Positions 11,745-23,164 of a stretch of 64,000 nt of DNA are shown piece by piece (position 1 is the stretch's first letter; the number at the start of each line of letters is the position of its first letter). Source of the stretch: Rhizoctonia solani (Eukaryota > Basidiomycota > Agaricomycetes > Cantharellales > Ceratobasidiaceae); the NCBI RefSeq assembly GCF_016906535.1, contig NC_057375.1, positions 806,001 to 870,000 on the forward strand. The letters run 5' to 3'. Under the pieces are notes generated by a model that searched no databases, was not told the DNA's origin, and saw only the letters and a list, made by a program, of their open reading frames with translations. The position numbers and the translations under genes are program-made.

Positions 11745-12943
11745 ATGGTCGTCAGTAGCGAGCCGGTACGCTTCGGACTCTCTATAAATTGGTACTTTTA
11801 TTATGATACTTACTGGAGTAGGCCGTAGTTCCTTGTCCGATCCCTACTGATAAACCCGCTCCCGATGGTTTCCCTGATTATCTTCCTCCGTGGAGACCTC
11901 AAGCAGAGTCGTGGTGGATTTTGACAGCAGCACCTCTACCTTGGCAGACAAAAGCTTTACCTAAAGGTGCACTGGATAACCACGAGAGCATTAGGTTACA
12001 AGATTTTCAAGCTACCTACGAGGGAGGGTATGCATCCAAACAAGTGAGATCTGTCATTAGGCTAAGCAAGAATCCTTAGGCCAGGCGCGATTCAATTAAT
12101 TCGGTATCATGAATCACCTGTGGGTGAGTGACCAAGTTATATACCATTTATCAATCTTCATGTTACCAAAAAGGACCCTACGATGAGCTTATTTACGTAC
12201 CTGGGCAAATGAGCTATAAATCTGGAGATTCGTCCGTGTCAGGTCGGTCAATCACTCGAATATATGTTTCGTCATTTGCTCCACTAACCAATGGTAAGTC
12301 TTCTACCTGGCCTTCCCTCGTATCTATATTCTTATCTGGTGCTTGTACCTCTAGGTCGTCGCATTTGTACGTATGATCATATCTCTTAACTTTCCATTTT
12401 ATAAGGTTTACGGTATGCGCAGGGAACACACCCAAGCACCTCGCACGATTTGAATTTATACGCGAAGCCCCTTCCGACCCACTCTCGCCAACACTCGTAT
12501 CCGTCTACCCGTCTCTATCGGACTCGCCCACGCCAGAGTTCAGCCCAGATCCATGTTCCGAGCCCGTTGGTACCTTCACGTTACTTGCCCAGAATCCCCT
12601 TCAACCTATCCAGCTTTCCGCGTGCGTTACTCGATACCGAGTGCTTCAACCTCCGTTGTCCGAGCCTATGGGGACAGAAAAGTGGATCACAGTTGAAGTA
12701 GAAAATGAAGGTTATATAAAAATCATGTATCCTGAGCCTGGCCTGATCGGAGGACGATATGGTGACGGAATTGGGTGTCCGGATATTGAGCCAATGAGCA
12801 TTGGGCTTTGGTGCCCCAAGGCAAGTGTCCATCTATTCACGCATATCGGCACTCCGTTAACCCAAAATTTAGTTGGACCAAGTCTTTCCTCCCCAGAGAT
12901 CCTAGACCTCATTTCACATGAGCCAAAAAAGATAAAGTAATTG
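11745..12943 (+). CDS. Acetoacetate decarboxylase-like protein, copy B
   Basis: This is the tandem paralog of copy A, with the same domain order and intron positions. It starts at ATG 11745 (MVVSSEP), then gives LPPWRPQAESWWI, GAIQLIRYHESPVGPYDELI, YVPGQMSYK and SITRIYVSSFAPLTNG. A 12-nt exon (12355-12366) leads to NTPKHLARFEF. The intron before the microexon is 61 nt, as in copy A, but has a standard GT donor. Between 12546 and 12650 two compensating deletions (2 nt, then 1 nt) relative to copy A scramble about 30 codons; the original frame shows VPSRYLPRIPFNLSSFPRAL. The last intron (after GLWCPK) appears to start with GCAAGT and is 52 nt, the same length as in copy A. After it the spliced frame reaches a TAG where copy A has Trp, so the C-terminus is unclear. 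Confidence 0.72.
12355..12366 (+). other. 12-nt microexon of decarboxylase-like copy B
   Basis: The exon GTCGTCGCATTT lies between an acceptor CTAG and a donor GTACGT. It rebuilds NGRRIWNTPKHLA, matching copy A position for position. Confidence 0.72.
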
Positions 12944-14976
12944 CCATTCTTGATGAACATGTACATAGTGATATATTGAACGAGTCACCGAGGTTGCACA
13001 TGGTCGTGGGGTAGAGGTCAGTCATGCAAAAATATGCTCTCGTTGGTTTAATGAGTACTGGGTGAGTGCAGAAACCGGCAGATTGTGAATGAAATAGTAC
13101 CGATTTCAGGGCCCATGCTTGTGAGTGTACTTGGTATTAAGAGTTGAGTACCGCTACTTTTCGGCTGCATTATTAAATAGTAGTGTCGCTCTCTAATATC
13201 GATATCGCAATTGCTATAACAGGCGCATTCATGTTTTCCGGGAGCTCGCAATTGGCTTGATCGAAACACTTGGTGGATGTACATCAAGCGAATCTGACTG
13301 ACCAAATACCGGTTCCACACGGTTAAATCCAAGGGCGTTGAATTCCCAGACACTAAAACCCACACGTTGTGTGCGGGGTGACGGCAAAATTCGACCAGCT
13401 GATACCATTATTCGTCATCCCCAGGCCGTCTCTTTGAGTAATCTGGCTGCGGATTCTCGGTTTATATACCCGTCGGAAATACTTGCCGAAATCAGGACGC
13501 ATACGAGACGTGAACTTTTAGCACTTTTGGGGCTCCCTCTGTTAATCCATGCACGATAATGAGTTCTCACATGAATTTCTGGGGTTTCCACCAGAATCGA
13601 TCCAGCACATTTAGCACACTATATATGTGGGTGAAATTTATGCAATGAATCTGATAGCTGCCGTGAAATATTAGGACCGCTGCGGAGGAATAACGAACAG
13701 ACCGGAATATTGTTCTGGAGAACGTTGCCGCTAGGTGACCCTCCTTTGTTAAACTTGCTAGCAATGCGAATGCCGTTGGTATTTTAATACCGATCATGAT
13801 GCTTTTATGTTCTGCAGGGGTTAAAAGTTGGGGAAAGTAGAGTGAACGCGCTTACGAATATATGATATTATCCAATTGATGAGATTAAGCTCAAGGGTTA
13901 GATATGCATACAATCTAATTAACAGAAAGATTGAAGCAGGGACTCATAACAAAAGAATATGTTGAACTAAGACTCCCAGGGTGTGGTAAGGTATCAAGAC
14001 CGGATACAGTTTGCTGCGTCGTAGGTTACATCGGTTCAAGCATGAGTGATTAAATACATTCGCAAAGTCTGCACCCAAGTAGACAAGCAATTATATTCGA
14101 GAAGAAAAGATCCATTTTTGTAGCAATTCTCCGTAGTCTGAGGGTGATACCAGCCTGCAAGTCGCTCCATTAGCCAACTCTACTACACGATGAGGAAGAA
14201 CACGATGATATTGAAGGCAGACTCGGGGTGAACTGCGAAGAATCTCCGTCCCACAAAGTATTTCCCTAAAAGTTAATCTAATATCATACAAAGGGTCTCA
14301 AAACTGCTTGATCGCCTCTCATATCGATATCCCTTGCGCGTATATGCGCGGAGGGTTCATTTATTCCGGTATGCCCCATAATAGGGTGGCCACTCCGAAT
14401 CAGTGATTAGCCTTTAAGATTTGAAACGCTCATATGGAAATGATCCTGGCGAGGAGTAGAACGATTCCTACCAAGTACACTATTTTCGGGTAGTTGTATC
14501 AAACAAGGTCAGAAAGTGGCTCGGTCCTAAGTGGCATTACATATAGCTCAAAAGCAAGACATTGATAGCCTTCAAGATCAGAGCGGATGCCCAGGTAATG
14601 AGCTCGAATGTATTCAGAATTGAAGCCTAAAGTGTAAAAGGAGGAAATTATGGTGTTCTAAGACACCAGGGTTGGGTACTTTCGAGATTGGAAGACCCTC
14701 ACTCAGGGGTAGACGAAAGGCGCGCATATAGCCACGTACGGAACAGATATACGTGCAATTGCCATCTCCAATACGTATAATTTAAAGTTGACAGATCAAC
14801 AAGGCACAACAAATATGTACGATTGAGGTATATTCGCAATAGTTCGAGTGACTATCAGCAAAACAGTCATACCAATCACACTATCTTGGATGGTAGACTA
14901 TAGATGTTCACAATTTACATTCTCCTGTTTCTTCCTATAGATACAGTACAATTACACACAAACTAATTAATCGAAA
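12944..14976. other. Gene-poor spacer (2 kb)
   Basis: No open frame above about 105 codons and no recognisable domain on either strand. The composition is mildly AT-rich. I see no tandem repeats or RNA genes. Confidence 0.4.
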
Positions 14977-15912
14977 TTAATGATGAATCGTCTCGTCTTG
15001 TCCAGTCGTGAGGCCCGCCCCGGTCCTACCAGTCGCATCGTGAGACTTGTTCGCGGCAGGGTCATGAGAAGCAGCCTTGGTCGTATCATGCGTGCGCGGG
15101 AAAGTCGAGTCGTTCTCGACCTCGGCCGAGGGGGTAACAGCCGAGCTTGGGATCTTCTCCTCAACCGGTCCGCCCTGGGTATCCGTCTTGTTCGCACCGG
15201 GCTTGAGCTCGGCCCCTCGTGCGAGGTCTGCGTCTCCTGCTCCTGCAGTACTTGGGTTGACAGGCTCCTTGGTCTTCCTTCTGCTTCTGCTTCTTCTGGG
15301 TGCTGGAATGGGTTCTTTGCGTCGTCCTATTGTTGGACAATAGTCGATTCAGTCATGTTGTGAAAAAGAAAAGAAATGAGGACAAACGTACATCGGCGTG
15401 TTGTTTAGCAGCCAACTCTCCCGTACGCCTTTCCTTGCCCTTTTGCTCGAGCTCATGGTTACGTAACCATACCCTTAAGTTGCTCTTTCATCCCCGTCAA
15501 CTTGGCCCCAAGACCCTATCCAAGCCCCCCAAGTAACATCAGTTTCCATTCCAAAAATAAAGATAAAAATAAAAATGAATGGACATACAGTCTCCTTTCC
15601 ATGCACTTCGGCATAATGAGGCCCGTACCCAACCTTGCCCGCATGCTTCTGGGGAGGATACATCTCGCCCTCTGCGGCGCCCGGAGGAGGATCGTTTGGC
15701 CCGGTCGTGCCGTGTTCCTCAGACCCGACGGGACGCGACTCGGGCGGGATTTCTTCGTGCGCTACGCTGTGCGGGTGCGGTTTTGTCTGGTCCTGGTTCT
15801 CATTTTGGTTTTGGTTGTAGGTTTGAGTCTGGGTTTGGGTTTGGGTTTGGTTGTGGGTCGAGACGGGGGCGGTGTGCGTCGAAGAGGTGGATGTGACGGT
15901 TGGTTCGGACAT
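14977..15912 (-). CDS. Hypothetical Gln/Asn- and Ser/Thr-rich protein with a short conserved core
   Basis: It starts at ATG 15912 (MSEPTVTSTSSTHTAPVSTH). A low-complexity Gln-Thr/Gln-Asn tract follows, encoded by a TTTGGG-like repeat. A Pro/Gly/Glu-rich segment ends YGPHYAEVHGKET before an intron (about 15589-15519). After the intron comes a compact charged block, GAKLTGMKEQLKGMV then RNHELEQKGKERRTGELAAK. The two halves are in different frames, so a 1-2 nt indel near 15470 is implied. A further intron removes about 15390-15325. A long disordered tail follows (SRSRRKTKEPV ... TGRTGAGL), ending at TAA 14977-14979. I recognise the KLxGxxEQLKG...GKERRTGEL pattern as recurring in basidiomycete proteins of unknown function. 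No enzymatic motif is visible. Confidence 0.55.
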
Positions 15913-17103
15913 TATTGCAAGTTGTGTTGGATTAGATTAGATAAATGCGGGTGTGTATATTCGAATTGTTTGAGTTATGGGTCTGTTCTGTATCTCGTCT
16001 TGGCGCGCCCCCTTCTTATACACCCTACTGTGAACATACATATGACGTACAATCATAGCTCCATAAACCTATTTTAGTCTCGCGACCGGGTGTGATGTCA
16101 TCGATATACATCATCGTTCTGGTTCTCGGATTTTTTTGGCCTGGGGCATGCCGTGAGCGTTGCATGGGATTGCGTGAGCAACTGTATCACAGTCAATAAC
16201 ATTATGTGATGGCGTATAGAATGAAGGGCCAGGGAAGGGGATCAATTTGCATGGCTAAATCATGTTTTGGGCGTCAACTTTAAAATGAAATGTTGGATAT
16301 ATATGACTGATAATGTCATATTCCTCGCCGAGATCGAAGGACGTGGAACGAGGAACATTCCTCGTGCATCCCCAGGCTTGGGAGACTAAAACACTATGAT
16401 TTACAAGTCTTCCAATGACAATCGTGCAGCCCATATGCGTATGGCCAGGGACAGACCTTATCTCTTCCCCGGGCTAATAAGCGCGAGTGGCGTTGATGCA
16501 CGTGACTGGGAATCGCACGATCATGATTAACGTTAAGCGAGCTCACGAGCTCGGTACGAATCGAGTGAGGTCCGAGGGATGCCCAAGGTTGGAGGTTCCG
16601 TACCGGTGTGCATACGTGCTGTGATTGCGTGTGTGCGCTGCATTGCGTTCACAAGCGCCAAGTCCAAGCCACTTGTAACTTGTTCCGGGTCTGATCGTGG
16701 CTGCCTATCGGGGGGGGGGTCGTTGAACGTGGGCGTGGGACCTTGGTTCGAATGTGACTCGTGGCTCGTGAATGTAATCATGACTCGAATGGAACACAAC
16801 TCTCACACACAACCATAGCTCAAACACACCCGTAAATCAGACAAAAAAATTGCGTTGTTGTTGTATGTAGCAAGTTGCTTATCGACCCATTGCAATCAAA
16901 AGAAACAAAACGGGCAAAACGGCGTAAGATGAACGTTGAATAAACACAAAACAAAAGAGGGATGAATATTGGGTATTGTTGTATGAGACTAGTCGATCAT
17001 TAGCAGGGGAGGAGGAGAAGTGGAAGTGAGCTCGACCAAAGCGGACAATGGCGGTGGTGCAACTCACCAGAGAACAGAAAAAGAGAAAAGAAAGAAACCA
17101 GAG
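15913..17103. other. Intergenic region between hypothetical gene and Ras gene
   Basis: No supported gene. It contains a 10-G run near 16711, a perfect palindrome at 16348-16365, and the 3' flank of the Ras gene. Confidence 0.4.
16348..16365. repeat. 18-bp inverted repeat
   Basis: ACGAGGAA and TTCCTCGT flank CA, forming a perfect 8-bp stem with a 2-base centre. It lies in non-coding DNA about 435 bp from the hypothetical gene's start. It could be a dimeric factor-binding site or chance. Confidence 0.35.
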
Positions 17104-18052
17104 CTAGAAAATAACGCACCGCCGCCTGCGTCGTTCAGCCTGGCCGCCACCACCGCCACCACCACCACCCGTAGCCGAAGGTTTCGGACGGTTATAACTG
17201 TCGCCATCGCGTGCTTGCCTGAGTGTACGAATCGTATCGCTGAACATGCGTTCGACATTGTGTGCTGTTTTGGCGCTCGTTTCCATGAATGGACAGCCCC
17301 ATGATCGGCCTAGTGGATCGGGTCATTAGTAAATGTGCGGTGGGAAATGGGGGAATGGACTGACTGAGAGTGAGAGCCTCTTCCTTGGACACCTCTCGCT
17401 CGCCTGTCTTGTCGGACTTGTTACCGACGAGCATGAATACGGGACGAGCACCGCGCTTGACTCGGACAATCGAGTCTTGAAACGTTTTTATCCTGTCGTA
17501 CGAACGGCGCGAGGCAATCGAGTAGACGAGTATGAACCCTTCCCCTTCTCGGATCCATTGGTCCCGCAGTGTTGCATACTCCTCTGTGGAGTATGTCAGC
17601 ACATATCAGAGAATATATGGCAAGTGAACCGACCTTGGCCTGCTGTGTCGACAATCTCGAGATATGTCATCTCGTCGTCGACAATGACCGAGTGGCGAAA
17701 GGCATCTTCGATGGTGGGATCGTATGTCTACGTACACAGTCAGCTCCGGGCCATGCCATATGGCCATTGGATCGCACCTCTGCAAAACAAGTCAGCATGA
17801 AGCCAGAGAACAGAACGATAGATACCCACCTATAAAACTGTTCATCGTGTACTGCAGCAGACACCCAGTGTGAGCGGCATACAAAGCAAATCAATAGCAG
17901 TGGCAATTACCTGCACAGCCAAGGCAGTCTTTCCCACTCCTCCATCCCCAAGCATAGTGATTCTCCATTGCTCAGTGTGGCCTGGGAAGGGGGGGGGGGA
18001 ACGGCGTCAACAGCGAGGGGCAAGGCAATGGGAAACACGAACACACACCCAT
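17104..18052 (-). CDS. Ras-family small GTPase with CVIF prenylation motif
   Basis: This Ras-superfamily GTPase shows all five G motifs: P-loop GDGGVGKT (17960-17920), switch I YDPTIED (about 17725), DTAGQEEYATLRDQW, NKSD, and ETSAK. The tail is Gly-rich (nine Gly) with a polybasic RRRRR before CVIF at TAG 17104-17106, a CaaX box for membrane anchoring. Exons (minus) are about 18052-18049 (ATGG, inferred), then the P-loop exon to 17911, 17851-17830, 17779-17778, 17727-17634, 17583-17365 and 17309-17104. The 2-nt exon is the only solution I found that keeps switch I in frame. The P-loop exon is preceded by a pure C/T tract ending TTCCCAG. The protein resembles basidiomycete Ras/Rsr1-like proteins that signal in polarity and growth. 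It diverges from the elongin C gene 236 bp away. The start codon is the weakest part of the model. Confidence 0.87.
17778..17779 (-). other. Predicted 2-nt microexon of the Ras gene
   Basis: On the minus strand, AG lies between an acceptor TTTTGCAG and a donor GTGCGA. The flanking introns are 50 nt each (17829-17780 and 17777-17728). Both contain GCTGAC branch-like sequences, and they end in TTTTGCAG and GTACGTAG. Joining ATAG, AG and ACATACGAT gives I-E-T-Y-D. Skipping the AG would shift the frame before the G2 motif. Confidence 0.6.
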
Positions 18053-18288
18053 CGTTATCGCAAACAGGGTATCAATCAAGTTCGTACGGGTCGTTCAGTC
18101 GTTATAGCCAGAAAGAAAAACACACAAAAAGGAACAGAAAAACAATTCGAGGGTCACTCGAGTCCCAGAACCATCCACTCCTGGGCAGACGAGAAATAAC
18201 ACGACTTGCGTCCCACACGCTTCACTCCGATCCGCGGGTCGGCGCCAAAGTCGCCTATTGCAAATTATACAGGGATTTGCAACGAGCG
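18053..18288. promoter_or_regulatory. Bidirectional promoter between Ras and elongin C
   Basis: Only 236 bp separate the two inferred start codons, which face away from each other. The interval is AT-moderate and has no obvious TATA box or coding content. It must carry the promoters of both genes if the inferred Ras start is right. Confidence 0.5.
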
Positions 18289-19743
18289 ATGACTGTGAGT
18301 GTTGTGTGTGTGGGGTGTGATCAACGGGGTTTGTTTTATTGATGCCGTGCGCAAGGACCAAGAGATTGTTTGGGTCCGAATAACTTCGGAAGATGGCTTC
18401 TCCTTCTTGCTAGACAAGCGTGCCGTCGAGTGCAGTGGGACGCTCAAGGATATGGTCGACGGTCTGTCCCACTACACTTGTCTTCCCCCCGTTTCCCTCT
18501 CACCTCTAACTTTTGTACAGACTCCCTCGGATTCACAGAAGCCCACTCAAAGACAATCTCGTTGGCATACCGGTGCGTTCTTCTCAGCCCGGGACCGAGG
18601 CTGCTGCGCTTTACTAACTCTTCTACGCTTACACATAATGGGGGACACATGGATAACCAAATTCGGGCATATTATCACCGACGCCCGCGCCAAAACTCTG
18701 GCGTATCGCCTCGGCCCGCACTCCTATTTAATTTAACACGCTTCACAACAATCATTATCTACGCCCACTCTATTTTTACAAAACCTTCGACTCCCATGAC
18801 CCCCGGTCGAACAACTCTTTGCCCAACACAGTGCAGCCGTAGTCGAAAAAGTAGTTGAATACCTCAACTTCAGGTACCTCTACAAGGACACGACCAAGGC
18901 TCAAGACATTCCTGATTTCTCCAAGCGGATTCCACCAGAGATTGTATTGGAAGTGTGAGTCATTTCTTCCCTAGCTCTTGTGTCTCTTCCCCCCTTTTAT
19001 GAACTGTATGCCTCCTTATCTTTGGGGGTTATTTCTGCCCCTTGGGAAGCATGATCTCTGTACCCTTTGCGATCATGATTCCTATGCCTATTGGGGTTGT
19101 ATTCTATATACACCCTATTTTTCTATATCTATTCTCTTCTTTCCTATGCGCTAGAGGCCAGCCCCTAGTCTTCGGACCCTTGCGACGATCTATACGCGGT
19201 ATTTGTATTCTCTACACGTATCCTGTTCGTGCTCCTGGAACATCCTATACGCGCCATTTGTATTCTTGCCGTGCATGGCTCGGGGTATTCTCGAGTACGC
19301 TTGATATCTACCCATGGTTGTTCCAGGCACACGTTCGTGGGGTACTCTACTGGTCTATTCCCCATCCCCACTCCTGCAGTCAATCCACCACATGGTTCTA
19401 TGCGCATCTATTCCTATTCATCATCGCGCCCGTCTCCGTTAAGCTGTACGGCTCCCTTTTTTTTCAACGCGCGCATTTTCTGCAATGCACACCTTTTTTC
19501 CCAGGCAGTCATTTTTGCATGTCCATTTGCTGGTCATTTTTACCGCGCGCCTCTTCGTCATGACCATTTACACTACTATCGGTTTTAAACGATCCCACGC
19601 GCCTTATCCGATAATCCCTGATCGACCCGCCCACTCCTCCCCTACTTTCCGTCCATATTCCGAATACGTAATTGACCCGTCTCCCCGTTCTCGTGCTGAC
19701 TGTCAACACTAGGCTAAGCGCGGCAGATTACCTCGACACTTGA
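18289..19743 (+). CDS. ELC1: Elongin C (SKP1-like BTB/POZ fold)
   Basis: Five exons encode about 105 residues, the usual length of fungal elongin C (yeast about 99, human 112). Exon 1 is only ATGACT (18289-18294). The others are 18356-18461, 18521-18572, 18832-18954 and 19713-19743. The protein opens VWVRITSEDGFSFLLDKRAV, then ECSGTLKDMV, then VVEKVVEYLNFRYLYKD. It closes with IPEF-like IPDFSKRIPPEIVLEV and LSAADYLDT, which align with the elongin C C-terminus (AANFLDC in animals). It is the adaptor between BC-box proteins and cullins in ubiquitin ligases. The last intron, 758 nt, is exceptionally long here, and the intron before exon 4 is about 260 nt. Confidence 0.88.
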
Positions 19744-22700
19744 GAGCGCCGATTCATCCATTTTTAATCTCAATAACGTGTACATCCTATCCCGCTCCAT
19801 ACTTTGATTGGACTATGTTATTATATCCAACGTCCCAACGTCGTGTGGGTTCTTGACCGGCGCCGAGGTGGAACTTGTGCTTGGAACTTCCCGGCGTGGT
19901 ATTTCTCGGCCCGCGCGCCTTTCGGCACAAATTGACTTGTCCCGTGTTGATTGTATCCCCACCCCCCTCGTCTCCTGGGCATTTCTCCGAAACTTATCCG
20001 CGAGGTTTGTTTTGCCTGAACAGGCGATACGACAAGAATCATGCTCGATCTGCATCGTAAATCGAAGGACAGGAAAGCATACACGCACGCATCTTGATCT
20101 GCAGGGTGAGCTGAAGAAGAAGAAGAAAAAGAAGTAGAAGTAGAAGTGGAGGGAAAAGGGAATAGCAAGCTTGATTGACCGTACCTTCCTTGTTCGGATC
20201 AATCAAATCGTACAGAGTAGCTCAGTTGTAGAAGTTGCCTACTTGTCGGTGGGTGGCCACAGACCGAGGGGTGGCGCTCACATTCCAGCCTCCGTACGTC
20301 CGTTGGAAGTCTTGGTACCGGTTGGCTGAATAGTATATCTTGGCGTTTTTCGTCACATGTTAGCTTTCTCTTCCAGTCTCTCTTTTTATTTATTTTATTT
20401 ATTTATTAAAACAGACGCCCGTCTTGAGCATTTTACACTAATCAGCCTCAATCGTTTGTATTGAGTTAGTTCGAAATCCCTCATTCCACTTGATCCGAAA
20501 TACCCCCTTCACTCCTCCCTCGCCTCCCGCCAATCACCTCCCACTACATAGCAGCGCCACTTGAAAGGGACCCGAAACTGCCCAGGAAGATCAAACAGGC
20601 TCCACTCACCCTACCGTGATCGACGGCAGGGCAAAAAGACGCGCGCCACCTTTTTTTTTGGTGCGCGTTCCTAGAGGATTGGATGTATTCTCTCGGTTTC
20701 GTTGATCTTTACTTGTTGTGGATAGGTGGATAGAGAGACGGTGTGTGGGGGAGGGATGATCTGTGTTGGAAGGTTCCACTGGTTGCCTTACCGGGACAGT
20801 TCCCCTTGAGCGATTTTTCACCGTACCACAAATCCCTCAAAATGGCGCTAGTGCCTAGAATGTTCTATGGATTAGGTACATATAGTGGTACGTGTACATT
20901 CACGACCGGGAGCGGAGAACGGAGGGCCGAGATTGGGTATAGGTTGGAGCTAAGTGTAATGCGTGTCACTCCACTACTGCCCAACTCGAGTCGTGACAAA
21001 CACTTGTACGTACATACATCCGGGAACTTGATATCCCTCACCGACCGACCGAGTGTAATTTATCAAAACGTCTGTGGCCCTGCATTGTGCGTAGACCAAG
21101 ACTGGCGCACTAGAACGCGATCAGAGGTTTAGGTTTGTTAACGCTGTCGGTTTGCTCGGGCCGGATGAGACTAGGTCCGTTCTTTGCGTTTTGTTGGAGG
21201 CTTCTTGCCGGGTTGACCAGACCTCAATACTCGATATATTCGACCTTTGGAGTTTGTCCTGTTTATTTTTCTTTCTTTATTGTTCTTGTCACGTTGGTGC
21301 TGGCGGATCACTGCTCTTCTTTCAAGCTTATCTCTGTATGTCAACTAGGCCGCTCATCTTGGGAGCTATTCCTCTCTGGCTCCTCGCTCCGCTCCGATAT
21401 GCTCCCCCTGTCTGATTAGCCACCTGATCAGCGATGTTTCTATCGCTGCTCCTGCCCGATTGGATATTCTTACCGCCCCAGGAGGTGGGGGTGATTATGA
21501 TGTCACGACATGACGACCAAGTTTAAGCTCAAGTGCGGGGAGTTGCCTAGGCGAGAAATTAACGTGCAGCTGGCATTTTGGTTGATATATGAATATGAGC
21601 TGTCAGACCACCACTGGGCGAAGCGGTGTGTGAGATTCTCATTCAACTACACCAACTACTCTAAATAAATCTATCGAGGCAGAAACGTGTTGATATCAGC
21701 TTCACTCGTTCCGAATTCATTAGGCAGGCGATAAATGTTTCATTTATCACTTTGATTTACCTGGGGCGATATGTGTCCTATCCGGGGGAAGTACAGAGCA
21801 TATTGATTTGCGGTTTCGTGCTGAATCTAGTATCACTGTTGATCGTAGAAATGCCCTCGTCTTTGATCTCCCCCGGCATGTAGCGTGGCTAATGGATGAG
21901 TCAAGTGGGTTGGGTCAGCTTGTGCCTGATGCATTATTGCCGCGTAAATACTGGTGTGGTTGAGAGTGATGGGCGTGCAGCCGTGGGTTAAATCCAATTT
22001 TTTAGGCTGAAATTCGCCGGCCAATTCGAATATGCAGTTCCATGGGATAAGAAATTACTTTGCTTGCGTTTGAGGGGTCTCGATGTGAGGAAGAGGGTTA
22101 TAAAAAAAGTACGCATGGATCGCAAACCAAGGGATTGCTCCCTGTCGCGCCGAGCTCTTGGCGCCTATAAGGCTATAAAGACTCGAGATGATTGGGGAAG
22201 CATTACTCTTATTCGTTCGAGCTGGTTCATAATCAAGGGTTATTCGTCAAAGTATCTAAGTATGGTATGGTTGGCGGTCTCCTTATTTTCGGGGCATATT
22301 CGCTTTCGCGTGAAACACGTGTTTGGAAATCCTAAGATGCCTGAGTACGAAATACCATGCTTCATGATATACACTACTGTTCAAAATCAATTAAAGCCTA
22401 TGCGTTGTGTTAAATATACGGCCAAAGTGTTGTAAATTTAACCTGTGCCGGCAGAGGCCAACCTGCTACCTCGCTATCATAGAGGGCGGGAATCAGGACG
22501 TGCATGGTGTGGCCATTTTAGCCTTGCCGAACTACTTTACTAGAGATTTCCCGCTCAGTATAACTTAAAGTACCGTATAGGCACCGGTTCGCAGCCCGAG
22601 ACTTCTCATAGCTCTTATCTCTCATGTCATACATCTGTAGCTCGATTGCAACCTTTATGCGACCTGGATTAAGCACCCAATTGTTATCTACAGCTATTTT

Positions 22701-23164
22701 ACCGCGGCAGGTACTGAATCCAACCGTGCCAAATTATATAGGCGGCGGTACTCGCACCGCAAACAATCTAAATTCGGTCACTTATTCTACCTAGTATAGG
22801 AGGAAACCCCACATTTATCAACAATCATCTACATATTTCATACCCGCGACTTGCTGTATAGAAAAAGTTTTGCTAGCATTAAACATTATTAGATCACCAG
22901 TGAACAAGAGAAGTCGTAGGGTGCTATGTCACCTATGAAGGCGTAAGATGGGCCCCCTCGCGATTGACATGATTAGTCGTATATAAGGGGGCCTTCAAAA
23001 AATAGATAGTTGTACCTCACTCAATATTTTGTGGTTTGGCCCACATCTCATCGCGATGCGACTCATCATGCCCTAGCATCAACTGAACCAGCCGTAAACT
23101 ACAGAGGCACGAGGTCAGACTCCTCTTCTTCCCCAGTTCGCGAGCGGCTTCTCTTTTTTTGAGC
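19744..23164. other. Gene-poor spacer (3.4 kb)
   Basis: I find no gene that I can support. There is a GAAGAAGAAG purine tract near 20115-20145, a T10-looped imperfect GC-rich hairpin near 20637-20670, and TTTA repeats near 20385-20407. Open frames up to about 130 codons lack domains. Confidence 0.4.

Noticed and set aside
15812..15862. TTTGGG-rich tract that looks like an interstitial telomere
   Set aside because: The units are imperfect, confined to about 50 nt, and fully explained as codons of a Gln/Thr/Asn-rich segment in an open minus-strand frame.
20205..20290. tRNA-like TAGCTCAGTTGTAGA (D-arm pattern)
   Set aside because: No acceptor stem, anticodon arm or GGTTCRA T-loop at the right spacing.
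20637..20670. GC-rich hairpin with a T-run loop
   Set aside because: The stem is imperfect with a bulge. A terminator-like hairpin has no meaning for fungal polymerase II genes and no gene ends here.
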